Shown: positions 1 through 6,851 of the stretch, piece by piece
Position numbering within the stretch: position 1 is the first letter of the stretch
Layout of the letters: the number at the start of each line of letters is the position of its first letter
Assembly: GCA_021108055.1 (NCBI GenBank)
Contig: JAIORR010000325.1
Location: 1 to 7,805 of the forward strand
Direction of reading: 5' to 3'
DNA: 7,805 bases
From: Candidatus Cloacimonadota bacterium
GTDB lineage: Bacteria; Cloacimonadota; Cloacimonadia; Cloacimonadales; TCS61
Made by a program: the position numbers and the translations under genes
Notes under the pieces: generated by a model
What the model saw: only the letters and a program-made list of their open reading frames with translations
Told to the model about the DNA's origin: nothing
The model's database searches: none

Positions 1-154
1 TTGAATTTCCCTGTATCATAATTATTATATTCCAATTTCAATCAAGAGACAGAAAAAAATCTTGCCTGCTTTCAATACATTTATATTAATTGATTTGAAA
101 AATAATTGAAGGCAAATCTGCCTTTAATAGTTATGGTGTGACAAGGAGTGAAAG
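1..154. other. 5' non-coding leader of the first gene
   Basis: No supportable coding frame: the + frames close early and nothing resembles a known protein end. The stretch is AT-rich. A small hairpin lies at 109-124 (AAGGCA, loop AATC, TGCCTT), just upstream of the 155 start. A ribosome binding site AAGGAG is at 143-148. A weak promoter candidate is TTGCCT (62-67) with TATTAA (84-89), spacer 16, each box matching consensus at only 4 of 6 positions. The hairpin is not followed by a T-run, so I do not call it a terminator. Confidence 0.4.
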
Positions 155-418
155 ATGAAAGAATTAAAAGTAACGGTAGAACAGATTGTAGATCATTGTG
201 GAGCAAAACTCAAACCTGGCGATGTTTTTTATGTAACCGGAAAAGGCAAGATCATGATTCCGGATAATAAAGAAATTTGTATGTTTGCTCTTCAGAGTCT
301 GATCCCTTTTCTGATAAATATGCAGCTTGAGGTTAAAGAAGATAAATACGTTGTGGAAATGAACAAGCTGTGCTGTCCCGATCCGGGAGGAGTTGTTTTT
401 AAGATAGAAGACAAATAG
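155..418 (+). CDS. TIGR04076 family small protein, function unknown
   Basis: This 87-residue protein has no signal peptide or membrane segment, so it is probably cytoplasmic. It follows the layout I know for the TIGR04076 family: an N-terminal beta strand (KELKVTVEQI), a Cys then Gly-Asp turn (C15, KPGDVF at 20-25), a central Cys before a hydrophobic helix (C42, then FALQSLIPFL), and a C-terminal Cys-Pro-Asp motif (C73-C74, CCPDPGGVVFKIE). The length matches the usual 85-95 residues. The biochemical role is unknown; the recurrent cysteines suggest metal or redox chemistry, but that is inference. The ATG is chosen because AAGGAG (143-148) sits 6 nt upstream. The next gene is convergent, so this looks monocistronic within the window. 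Family assignment is from memory of its pattern, not a search. Confidence 0.8.
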   Translation: MKELKVTVEQIVDHCGAKLKPGDVFYVTGKGKIMIPDNKEICMFALQSLIPFLINMQLEVKEDKYVVEMNKLCCPDPGGVVFKIEDK

Positions 419-463
419 TTTTCTTCCACAAAGAGCTAAGACTTTCTTCAGCACTTTTGTTGA

Positions 464-517
464 TTCAATTATTTTAATTGAACCGAAATGTTTGGTTCAG
501 GTTACAAACCTGAACCA
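464..517. repeat. Nested palindromes, possible dispersed hairpin repeat
   Basis: Three overlapping inverted repeats lie in 54 bp. TTCAATTA (464-471) pairs with TAATTGAA (475-482) around TTT. TGAACC (479-484) pairs with GGTTCA (494-499). TGGTTCAGGTT (493-503) pairs perfectly with AACCTGAACCA (507-517) around ACA, an 11-bp stem. The second and third stems share 494-499 and are mutually exclusive. No T-run follows the strong stem on either strand, so it is not a classical intrinsic terminator, although it lies between convergent genes where a two-way terminator would be expected. A REP-like dispersed element is possible. Confidence 0.65.
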
Positions 518-574
518 GCAGATCTGTAAATCATTCTATTGTCATTTGTGATAAATATCATTATACTTTTTTAT

Positions 575-593
575 ACATTCAACCTTTGAATGT
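575..593. repeat. Short inverted repeat ACATTCAA / TTGAATGT
   Basis: ACATTCAA (575-582) and TTGAATGT (586-593) form a perfect 8-bp stem around a 3-nt loop, CCT. On the + strand the T-run (567-572) precedes the stem instead of following it, and on the - strand an A-run follows, so it is not an intrinsic terminator in either direction. The ACATTC/GAATGT half-sites recur as a 12-bp palindrome at 660-671. Confidence 0.5.
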
Positions 594-620
594 GCGTAGC
601 TCTTCCGAGTGTTGGAAAAA

Positions 621-671
621 TATTTTGCAAAATAAGTTTGAAACTAATTCATCTTACAAACATTCGAATGT
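621..671. repeat. Two perfect palindromes after the C25-like gene
   Basis: TATTTTGCAAAATA (621-634) is a perfect 14-bp palindrome and ACATTCGAATGT (660-671) a perfect 12-bp palindrome. Both lie within 75 bp downstream of the stop codon of the - strand gene. On the - strand the 621-634 palindrome is followed by a short T-run (plus-strand AAAAA at 616-620), so it could act as a weak terminator of that gene, but its stem would be all A/T with a 4-nt loop. They could equally be protein-binding sites. Confidence 0.35.
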
Positions 672-695
672 CTTGCGACAATCAGAAGTTTGATA

Positions 696-3600
696 TTATT
701 TCAATATCATCATTTTCTTGGTCGATGAATAATTTTTTGTTTTCATTCTATATAAATATATTCCTGAAGATACGCTTTTATTTGTGTTATCTTTCCCATC
801 CCACACAACAGAATAATTTCCTGCCGGCAATTGCTCATTAATCAGTGTTTTTACTTTTTGTCCTTTCAGATTGTAGATCATTAATTCTGTGTTTTCTGTG
901 TTTTCTGTGTTTAATGAAAAACTGATAGTCGTTATCGCACAGCGTCCGGTACCTGAAAGATTGAACGGATTTGGATAATTATTCCCAAGTTCGGTTTTTA
1001 TTGGTTTCAGCATATCATCCGCATCAGTTATTTCCACTTCAACTTCATTGGAAGGTTCGGATTCATATTCGCCATAACGAGCTGTAACATAATAGGTATA
1101 TGTTCCGGGCGTCAGGTTCTGATCGATATAATAAAGCTGTGTACAGTTTTCTACCAGAAGCATATCATTTCGATAAATATTATAGCCGGAATAATTACGG
1201 CTTTCACCTCCCGTGGGAGCTGTCCATTGAAGTACAACCTCAGTAACATTATAAATCGTATAAATAAGATCGGTAGGCGGCGGAAGTATGATTATCACAA
1301 CTTCGATGTTGGAAGGAGAAGATTCACCTCCGTCATAAATGGCTGTAACATAATAGTTATATTCACCGGCATCCAATCCGGCATCGGAATATGTTGTTAT
1401 CAGGAAGTCGTCGATTGCTGCAATTTCTTCACCATCCCGATAAATTTTGTATCCCAGAAGCGAGCGATTTCGGAAAGTATCTTTTATCCTTCCGGCTTTT
1501 TTCCTGTCTTTATCAGGTTTGGTTCCGCATAATGCAATTTCATCTCTATCTCCGTTAGAACCGGGAATATCCCATTCCAGGGTAACATCGTTGAAGTAAG
1601 TAGAAGAAACGAGATTTTCCGGAGGATCGGCAACCGTAGTTTCTTCAAGTATAAAATTCACCGAAGTTGTTTCCCATTCTGTTACGGAAACATCTTCGAC
1701 CGTGGAAGTGATATATCCTGGAAGTGAAGCGGAAACATCGTAAATACCCTGAGGAACCGGAATAGAATAATTACCGTCACTATCGGGTGATCTTTCTATG
1801 CCGCCTGCCGAGATGATCACTTCTTCAATATTGCCTGGTCCTCCGCTCAAGGAGACGTTCCCTGCTATATATCCATGCGGGAAGATCTCTACTTCGGTTA
1901 AAATAACATCATCGATGAGCCAGCCATTTATGTTTTCCGTATCACCGTTAAATACAAAAGCAAATTGAAAAGTCGATGAGCCTACATCGGGCGTTGTTAC
2001 GGATAATATTTCTGTTGTGGCAGGAAAGTTCATTCCTTCGATTTCCAATAGAGTATTCCAATCTGTTCCGTTGCTCGTTGTTTCCACGCCGATCGTATAA
2101 TTGCCGGCTATATTATAGAGAGCATGTTTAAATTCCAATTCCAATTCGATGGAACCCAGTGTATTGATCGGCATACTTATCAGTCTTTGTGTTCCGGATG
2201 TCTGAGGGAAATAAATGAAGCAAGCTTCTGGAATGGTGCCACCAGCAAGATTCGAATTATTCAGTATCCAGTTCGATCCATCTATACACCATCCATCCGG
2301 TGGGAAGGAATCAAAATTTTCCGTAACAGATACGGGGACCTGAGAAATAAAAAATGGGAAATTTCCATTATTTTCATAATTATATTCTGCAGAAATATTC
2401 CAGTCTATCGATATTTCATATTGTATAGGTGCACTGTTTCCTGCTGTTATATTAAATACTGCTGTTTCTATCGTTCCAGAATTAAAAGAACCAATATCAA
2501 AAGTTCCGTTGTTCAATGAAATATATGGATCGTTGAGGGAAAGAGAAGATACAACCGAAAAAGCATCAGAACCACCGTTATTAATGAATTGAATATGCAG
2601 ATCGCATGTTTCTCCCGGATCCAGTATATGATTATTCCCGTCATCGATGAATATATTGAATACCTCTATTTTCGGAGCGTTCAGTTCCAACGAGAAAAAG
2701 ATATTCCAGTTATCTTCATTTCCTGTTATCGAAAGCAGGAAAGATGCCGGATGTCCATCAGGACAATTTTCCGCTACATCGAAATTAAATGGTGTAAGGT
2801 TCAAGCCGGAACTTCCACCTGCAATATTATTGTAATTTGAGCTATTCTCAATAAGAGTGATGTATTGATCGGAACATGTAAGAATTGAGGATAAGCCGGT
2901 TGCAGGTTCTTCTCCCAGATTATTGAGGATAATATCAATATCGATGTTCTCTGCATAATCGATGATTCCATTCCCATTCGCATCGTTTATGTTTACTCCA
3001 CCAAAAACGAGCACAGGTTCGACTTGATGAATTGGCGGACTTGTGAAAAGGATCGCCATTTCATTTTCCAGAGGTTTTGCGGCAGTCGGGTAATTGTCAT
3101 TATATGTATATTCCAATCCGATGGTTCCGGTTTGATCTTCCAATCCAACAGTTGCATATTGACCATGACTTACTATCGGAGAGCCATAGACGCCCTGATC
3201 GATGTTGTTCACTACCTTATACTGCATAAGTATTTCGTTATCTCCATTTGAGGTCGGGTAATAAGTCTGATCGTATAATATGATCTGGAATGTTTCTTCT
3301 GCGTTGTTATATTCATTTTGAAGATGAGACCATTCGATAACGAAGTAATGAGTAGTTTCGTTGTAGTAATAATAAATACCGCCGGAACCTGTTCTCAGAT
3401 CATCCCAGAAAGCAGCTATTATTGGAGACGGACCAAGAGGACCGGGAATGTTCCAGTTCATAAAAGAAAGCATTTCCGTGATACCGGGAGATATCCAGCC
3501 GTTCGAGCAAACTGTTATGGAAGTATAATTTTCTCCATAAAATTGAAAGTCGAATGGGAGATCGATAACATCAGAATCCCCCATATTACCGTAATCTGTT

Positions 3601-6458
3601 AATGGGATCAATGTGCCGGATCCTCCATAAGTGGGGTCTATTTCTATCCATTGGTAAGTTGGGACTTTGTAATGGGATATATCTTCGTCATCATAGCAAT
3701 AATATCCATAAGCATCGGGTCCCAGCGGATCGGTAACCAATACTTCACCTATTTCCAGGATAAAATCGATGGTGTCATTATATCCTTCGCTGTTATATAA
3801 ATGAATGTTCATGCTTATTTGTGTTCCCGGAAGAATGAACATGTTTGCTGTAAACTCGAATGGATCTGAACTGTTCAATGCAGTTCCACCGGTAGAGACG
3901 GTTCCAAAATATCCTGCAGAATCGATGATCGTTATTCTGTTATCCGAACAAGAAACAATTCCATACACATCATCGATGGTTTCCGTACCGATGTTCTCGA
4001 TTGTAAGCACACATTCTGCGGTTTCACCCGGATCGAGAATTCCATTATTAGTATCATTGATCATATACTCATCAAAAACAAGGTGTGCTCCTTCTATAGT
4101 CAGATATATCTTATCAAACCACGTATTACCTGCACTATCTTCGATCAGTATGTTCAGTTCTACTATTGTGCCGTTCAGTGCATCAGGATGAATCGTGATA
4201 TCGAAATCATCGGAAGAAAAGACGGAATTCCCGGGAGCAATAGTACCGTAAGATTCATAATCGTCGGTAATGGTGACAAATTCACTTTCGGAAGAAATAG
4301 TGGCAGAAACAGAATTAACGGAAGAAGTTCCATTATTCATCAAACTTACCATCAATTCAATATCTTCACCGGGATTAATATTTCCATTGTTATTTCCCGA
4401 AGAAGTTCCGGAATTATCATCATCGATCTGAACTTCATCAACGTTCACAAAGAACTGATCCTGGATTATATCAAAACTACCGAGATGCGGAATGAAATTA
4501 TGTTTTGTAACGGTCAGGTTCACTTCGCCGATTGAGGAAGCATCGATTGGCAGGAAGATATTACCATCAGCATTTGTAAAATCGGATGCAAATATTTCAT
4601 CATCACCCTGCAAGGCTGTTACCCATGCGTTTTCCAATGGGAAACCATTAATATCTTGAATGTTCACTTCAAGGAAATTTGTTCCTGTAGGAATCTGGGA
4701 ATTGCAGGTTACCACCATTTCCTGAGGGATGCCTGTCCATATCTCCATTCCCGGATCACCCATCAGGTTATTCCAGTAAGAGAACTGATTAACATGATTT
4801 GACGGATTTCCGGGATAATTTATATATAAATTAAGTTTTCCACGGTTTAGCGCTCCACCCATGTGATAAATGTTGTCAGAAAATATTCCGTAGAATATTC
4901 CTGCATCTACAATATTATTGAAGCAGGTATGAGTAAGTCCTGTAGCAGTGCAGATGGCAGCAATAGCTCCATTTGGTGTGCTAGGAGAACCTGCTTTCAG
5001 GAAGCGTTCGCTGATACAGTCTATAGTACCTTCGAAATTACCGGTATTGCAGGTTAATGCTACTACTACCGGAAGCATGAAACCGTTGGTAAGATTATCG
5101 ATATAATAATTGTCCCATCCGCTCATATTTGCAAAACCACGGTAATTAAAATAACTTACTCCGTTATTTAAACTGTTATTCATCTGTGAGACCCATGAAC
5201 CCTGTGAGGTATCATAAACTTCTGTGCAAGAGATATTGGGAGCATTAACATCGATCATTTCTTTTATACTCTGTTTTGTATCGATGCAGGAAGGTCCCGA
5301 GTATGTTGGATCACCTACAAGAAGAGCAGAATCATACCAGTTCGTGTTTTCCAGATACGGTTCTTTTTCGTAGTGTAAGATTTTAGAAATTATGGTTTGA
5401 AGTTCTGTTATCGAATTAAATGAAAGCCTTCCCAGAAATACATCAGCCAGGATGTCATCTCCTTCCAGAAGGGTATAGAACTGGTCTCCTTCGCCATTAA
5501 ACGGTCCTCCGTCAAGATGGCCTGTTGGAATGGAATAATTTCCGCCGGCATCACCAACCAGGCAAATAAATTCAGGTGGATTTTCCCAATTATCGTATGC
5601 ATCTTGAATGAAAGCTTTTATGGAATTTAAAGTAGTTCCCGTTTCCAGAGTGCTGACAGCCACAACTTCAAAACCCTTCTGATGTTTCCAGTCTAAAAGG
5701 TATTGAAGGTTAGATTCTACAGATGCATCATCAGGATAAATAAAAAGATAACACGGATGCTGAATATCATCATTCCTGGAAGAAACCGATCCATAATTAA
5801 GAATGGATGAACTGTATAATGAAGAAAAAGAGCGGGATACTTTCCTGTTCGTTGTTTTTGCATTGATGCCCGCATTACCGGAACAATTAACTGAAATATC
5901 CATGTTCTTAATGATTCTTAATTCTTTTGTTTTCGGGTTATATTGGAAGGGATTGATCGTTACGTTCACGATCCTGTGATCCCGCAAAATTGCAGGACTA
6001 TCGAGCTCTGCAAAATTTAAAGGAAATACCTTGCTGCCGGAATAGAATTCCGTATCTTTCCTGAATGAAAATAATTGCTTCTCATTTTCGTTTTGCAGCG
6101 GCTGGCATGGATAGATGTCCATTTCAGTAATGATCTCATCCTCTATATTGCTGATTTCCAGCGATACATTGCCGGTGTTTGGGATGGCAATAAGCTTGGA
6201 GAATCTCGGTAGAGAGGGTTTACCGACTTCTAAAAATTTTCCTTCATTTTGAAATGATATTTTTTGATAACTTTCTCCATCAGTTTCGATTGTTTCAATA
6301 TCATACCCGTTTAAAGTAAATTTTAGTTGAGTGTTATTCAGATCACTTGTTATGATATCGAATAACTTCTTATTACTGTTTTCCGATATTTCGATCCACT
6401 CTGCAGAAAGACCTGTAATAATTAATATCATTGAAATTAAAAAAATATTTTTTCTCAC
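696..6458 (-). CDS. Secreted C25 (gingipain-like) multidomain protein with type IX sorting domain
   Basis: Residues are counted from GTG at 6458 (1,920 aa). Signal peptide 1-19 (RKN, hydrophobic core, LSA before EW). C25 propeptide ~30-225 (VGKPSLPRF, IAIPNTG). C25 domain ~232-572 with LVGDAGG, DVFLGR, LLVGDP and ALTCNTGNF carrying Cys470. The usual GHG histidine is Phe442 (YRGFANMSGW), so activity is doubtful; His510 in THTCFNN is nearby. Then: regulatory-like domain ~582-665; related beta modules ~673-790, 791-904, 1148-1262 and 1263-1372 with N-rich, PGE-type calcium-like motifs; a larger beta module ~905-1142 (CSNGWISPG, AAFWDDL); cleaved-adhesin/MAM-like 1380-1522; a second regulatory-like domain 1528-1604; FN3 1609-1720 and 1726-1810; FlgD-like type IX sorting domain 1825-1920 (NNYPNPFN, GIYLYRMK, KMMILK). 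The product is probably exported and surface-bound or released, as a protease or an adhesin. An upstream in-frame GTG (6512) would add 18 residues ahead of the signal peptide. Confidence 0.9.
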   Translation of the reverse strand: MRKNIFLISMILIITGLSAEWIEISENSNKKLFDIITSDLNNTQLKFTLNGYDIETIETDGESYQKISFQNEGKFLEVGKPSLPRFSKLIAIPNTGNVSLEISNIEDEIITEMDIYPCQPLQNENEKQLFSFRKDTEFYSGSKVFPLNFAELDSPAILRDHRIVNVTINPFQYNPKTKELRIIKNMDISVNCSGNAGINAKTTNRKVSRSFSSLYSSSILNYGSVSSRNDDIQHPCYLFIYPDDASVESNLQYLLDWKHQKGFEVVAVSTLETGTTLNSIKAFIQDAYDNWENPPEFICLVGDAGGNYSIPTGHLDGGPFNGEGDQFYTLLEGDDILADVFLGRLSFNSITELQTIISKILHYEKEPYLENTNWYDSALLVGDPTYSGPSCIDTKQSIKEMIDVNAPNISCTEVYDTSQGSWVSQMNNSLNNGVSYFNYRGFANMSGWDNYYIDNLTNGFMLPVVVALTCNTGNFEGTIDCISERFLKAGSPSTPNGAIAAICTATGLTHTCFNNIVDAGIFYGIFSDNIYHMGGALNRGKLNLYINYPGNPSNHVNQFSYWNNLMGDPGMEIWTGIPQEMVVTCNSQIPTGTNFLEVNIQDINGFPLENAWVTALQGDDEIFASDFTNADGNIFLPIDASSIGEVNLTVTKHNFIPHLGSFDIIQDQFFVNVDEVQIDDDNSGTSSGNNNGNINPGEDIELMVSLMNNGTSSVNSVSATISSESEFVTITDDYESYGTIAPGNSVFSSDDFDITIHPDALNGTIVELNILIEDSAGNTWFDKIYLTIEGAHLVFDEYMINDTNNGILDPGETAECVLTIENIGTETIDDVYGIVSCSDNRITIIDSAGYFGTVSTGGTALNSSDPFEFTANMFILPGTQISMNIHLYNSEGYNDTIDFILEIGEVLVTDPLGPDAYGYYCYDDEDISHYKVPTYQWIEIDPTYGGSGTLIPLTDYGNMGDSDVIDLPFDFQFYGENYTSITVCSNGWISPGITEMLSFMNWNIPGPLGPSPIIAAFWDDLRTGSGGIYYYYNETTHYFVIEWSHLQNEYNNAEETFQIILYDQTYYPTSNGDNEILMQYKVVNNIDQGVYGSPIVSHGQYATVGLEDQTGTIGLEYTYNDNYPTAAKPLENEMAILFTSPPIHQVEPVLVFGGVNINDANGNGIIDYAENIDIDIILNNLGEEPATGLSSILTCSDQYITLIENSSNYNNIAGGSSGLNLTPFNFDVAENCPDGHPASFLLSITGNEDNWNIFFSLELNAPKIEVFNIFIDDGNNHILDPGETCDLHIQFINNGGSDAFSVVSSLSLNDPYISLNNGTFDIGSFNSGTIETAVFNITAGNSAPIQYEISIDWNISAEYNYENNGNFPFFISQVPVSVTENFDSFPPDGWCIDGSNWILNNSNLAGGTIPEACFIYFPQTSGTQRLISMPINTLGSIELELEFKHALYNIAGNYTIGVETTSNGTDWNTLLEIEGMNFPATTEILSVTTPDVGSSTFQFAFVFNGDTENINGWLIDDVILTEVEIFPHGYIAGNVSLSGGPGNIEEVIISAGGIERSPDSDGNYSIPVPQGIYDVSASLPGYITSTVEDVSVTEWETTSVNFILEETTVADPPENLVSSTYFNDVTLEWDIPGSNGDRDEIALCGTKPDKDRKKAGRIKDTFRNRSLLGYKIYRDGEEIAAIDDFLITTYSDAGLDAGEYNYYVTAIYDGGESSPSNIEVVIIILPPPTDLIYTIYNVTEVVLQWTAPTGGESRNYSGYNIYRNDMLLVENCTQLYYIDQNLTPGTYTYYVTARYGEYESEPSNEVEVEITDADDMLKPIKTELGNNYPNPFNLSGTGRCAITTISFSLNTENTENTELMIYNLKGQKVKTLINEQLPAGNYSVVWDGKDNTNKSVSSGIYLYRMKTKNYSSTKKMMILK
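885..911 (-). repeat. Three tandem 9-bp units in the sorting domain
   Basis: TTCTGTGTT occurs three times head to tail (885-893, 894-902, 903-911) and is read on the - strand as the tripeptide N-T-E repeated in a loop of the C-terminal sorting domain. The unit is a multiple of three, so copy changes keep the frame. It looks like slippage-prone DNA in a tolerant loop between the beta strand TTISFSL and ELMIYNL. Confidence 0.75.
1464..1550 (-). other. In-frame 29-residue basic insertion in the first FN3 domain
   Basis: Residues 1637-1665 of the C25-like protein (beginning DRDEIALCG and ending FRNR) separate FN3 strand B (VTLEWDIPGSNG) from strand C (LLGYKIYRDG), which are normally joined by a short loop. 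The second FN3 of the same protein has a compact loop at this point (WTAPTGGESRNYSGYNIYRN). The segment has five Arg and five Lys in 29 residues, in an otherwise Arg-poor Asn/Asp-rich protein, and is exactly 87 nt. A loose direct repeat (GAAATTGC / GAAATCGC on the coding strand) lies near its two ends. Insertion by a mobile or palindromic intragenic element is inferred. Confidence 0.6.
2343..4442 (-). repeat. Four related ~110-residue beta modules in the C25-like protein
   Basis: Four modules encoded at 4089-4442, 3747-4088, 2673-3017 and 2343-2672 share an opening Asp/Asn-rich loop followed by PGE or an equivalent (NNGNINPGED, TNNGILDPGET, NGNGIIDYAEN, NNHILDPGET), then LxxxNxG, a SCSD- or SSxS-type strand and a closing strand. 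The pattern recalls CARDB-like Ig modules with a calcium-binding opening loop. The first two and last two are adjacent; a larger beta module encoded at about 3033-3746 separates the pairs. The repeats are visible at protein level but not at DNA level. Confidence 0.65.
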
Positions 6459-6460
6459 TA

Positions 6461-6469
6461 TCTTCTCCC
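6461..6469 (-). promoter_or_regulatory. Ribosome binding site fixing the GTG 6458 start
   Basis: Read on the - strand this is GGGAGAAGA, with GGGAG ending 6 nt before GTG at 6458-6456. The protein then begins with a textbook short signal peptide. The upstream GTG at 6512 has only a weaker AAAGG nearby and would put 18 mostly basic residues ahead of the signal peptide, so 6458 is preferred. Confidence 0.6.
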
Positions 6470-6850
6470 GACATCTATTTTTAATATTACATTTTTTTAT
6501 TGCAATTTTCACGCCAGCCTTTGATAAATAAATTTAAAAGGCGTTTCGCTATTGCTAATGACATTTAGTAACCGCTTATTAAGTATAATAAAGTAAAGTT
6601 ATTTTTTATTATATTGCTGAATTAGCATAACAAAATGCAAGAAATCAACAGCATCATGATATGAGAATTTATCATAATGATAATTATTAAATATATTAAT
6701 TATCAAAAAAAAACAATAAACTATTTTGCAATCGTACAAGTTTATGAGGATTATATTTTCTCTTTAAACGTTCAATAATGAACATTTTTGTGCGAAAATG
6801 AACAAGATCAGTTTGTTTTGGAATGTAATTTTATCAGCATAATATCATGA
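6470..6850. other. AT-rich divergent intergenic region, left part
   Basis: No credible gene is seen in either direction. For the - strand gene the best promoter candidate is a perfect TATAAT read at 6613-6608 with only a poor -35 (TTTTGT, spacer 16), so it is weak. Three TGAAC half-sites occur: GTTCA (6770-6774), with TGAAC (6779-6783) forming an inverted repeat, and a direct copy AATGAACA (6797-6804) 20 bp after the first AATGAACA (6777-6784). ATGATA/TATCAT words recur at 6656-6661, 6670-6682 and 6843-6852. TTTATCA (6830-6836) pairs with TGATAAA (6848-6854). Confidence 0.4.
6670..6705. promoter_or_regulatory. AT-rich palindromes, weakly Fur-box-like
   Basis: TATCAT-A-ATGATA (6670-6682) is a perfect 6-1-6 palindrome. 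It overlaps a second inverted repeat, TGATAATTA (6678-6686) with TAATTATCA (6697-6705), 9-bp arms and a 10-bp spacer. The sequence at 6678-6692 matches the Fur 7-1-7 pattern (TGATAAT-N-ATTATCA) at 11 of 14 positions, with the right half degenerate. The base composition makes chance matches likely. If real, it would sit upstream of the - strand C25-like gene. Confidence 0.3.
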
Positions 6851-6851
6851 T

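Noticed and set aside
164..454. Open frame on the - strand opposite the small protein gene
   Set aside because: It is an antisense shadow with low-complexity hydrophobic/basic content and no recognisable family; the + strand frame has a clear ribosome binding site and family pattern.
493..517. Intrinsic terminator call for the 11-bp hairpin
   Set aside because: Neither strand has a T-run directly after the stem, so I list it as a repeat instead.
590..841. + strand open frame across the end of the C25-like gene
   Set aside because: It overlaps the conserved sorting domain end on the other strand, and its sequence is Phe/Ile/Ser-rich noise typical of AT-rich DNA.
490..1525. Shared GTTTGGTTC word between the 493-517 hairpin region and the FN3 insertion
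   Set aside because: Only 9 bases match and the flanks do not align; this is expected by chance and does not show that the two elements are related.
3805..4535. Two overlapping + strand open frames opposite the C25-like gene
   Set aside because: They lie wholly inside well-folded modules of the - strand gene, have Ile/Ser-rich composition and no convincing ribosome binding site.
6513..6850. Small RNA gene or tRNA in the long intergenic region
   Set aside because: No cloverleaf, no GC-rich structured segment and no convincing promoter-terminator pair was found.
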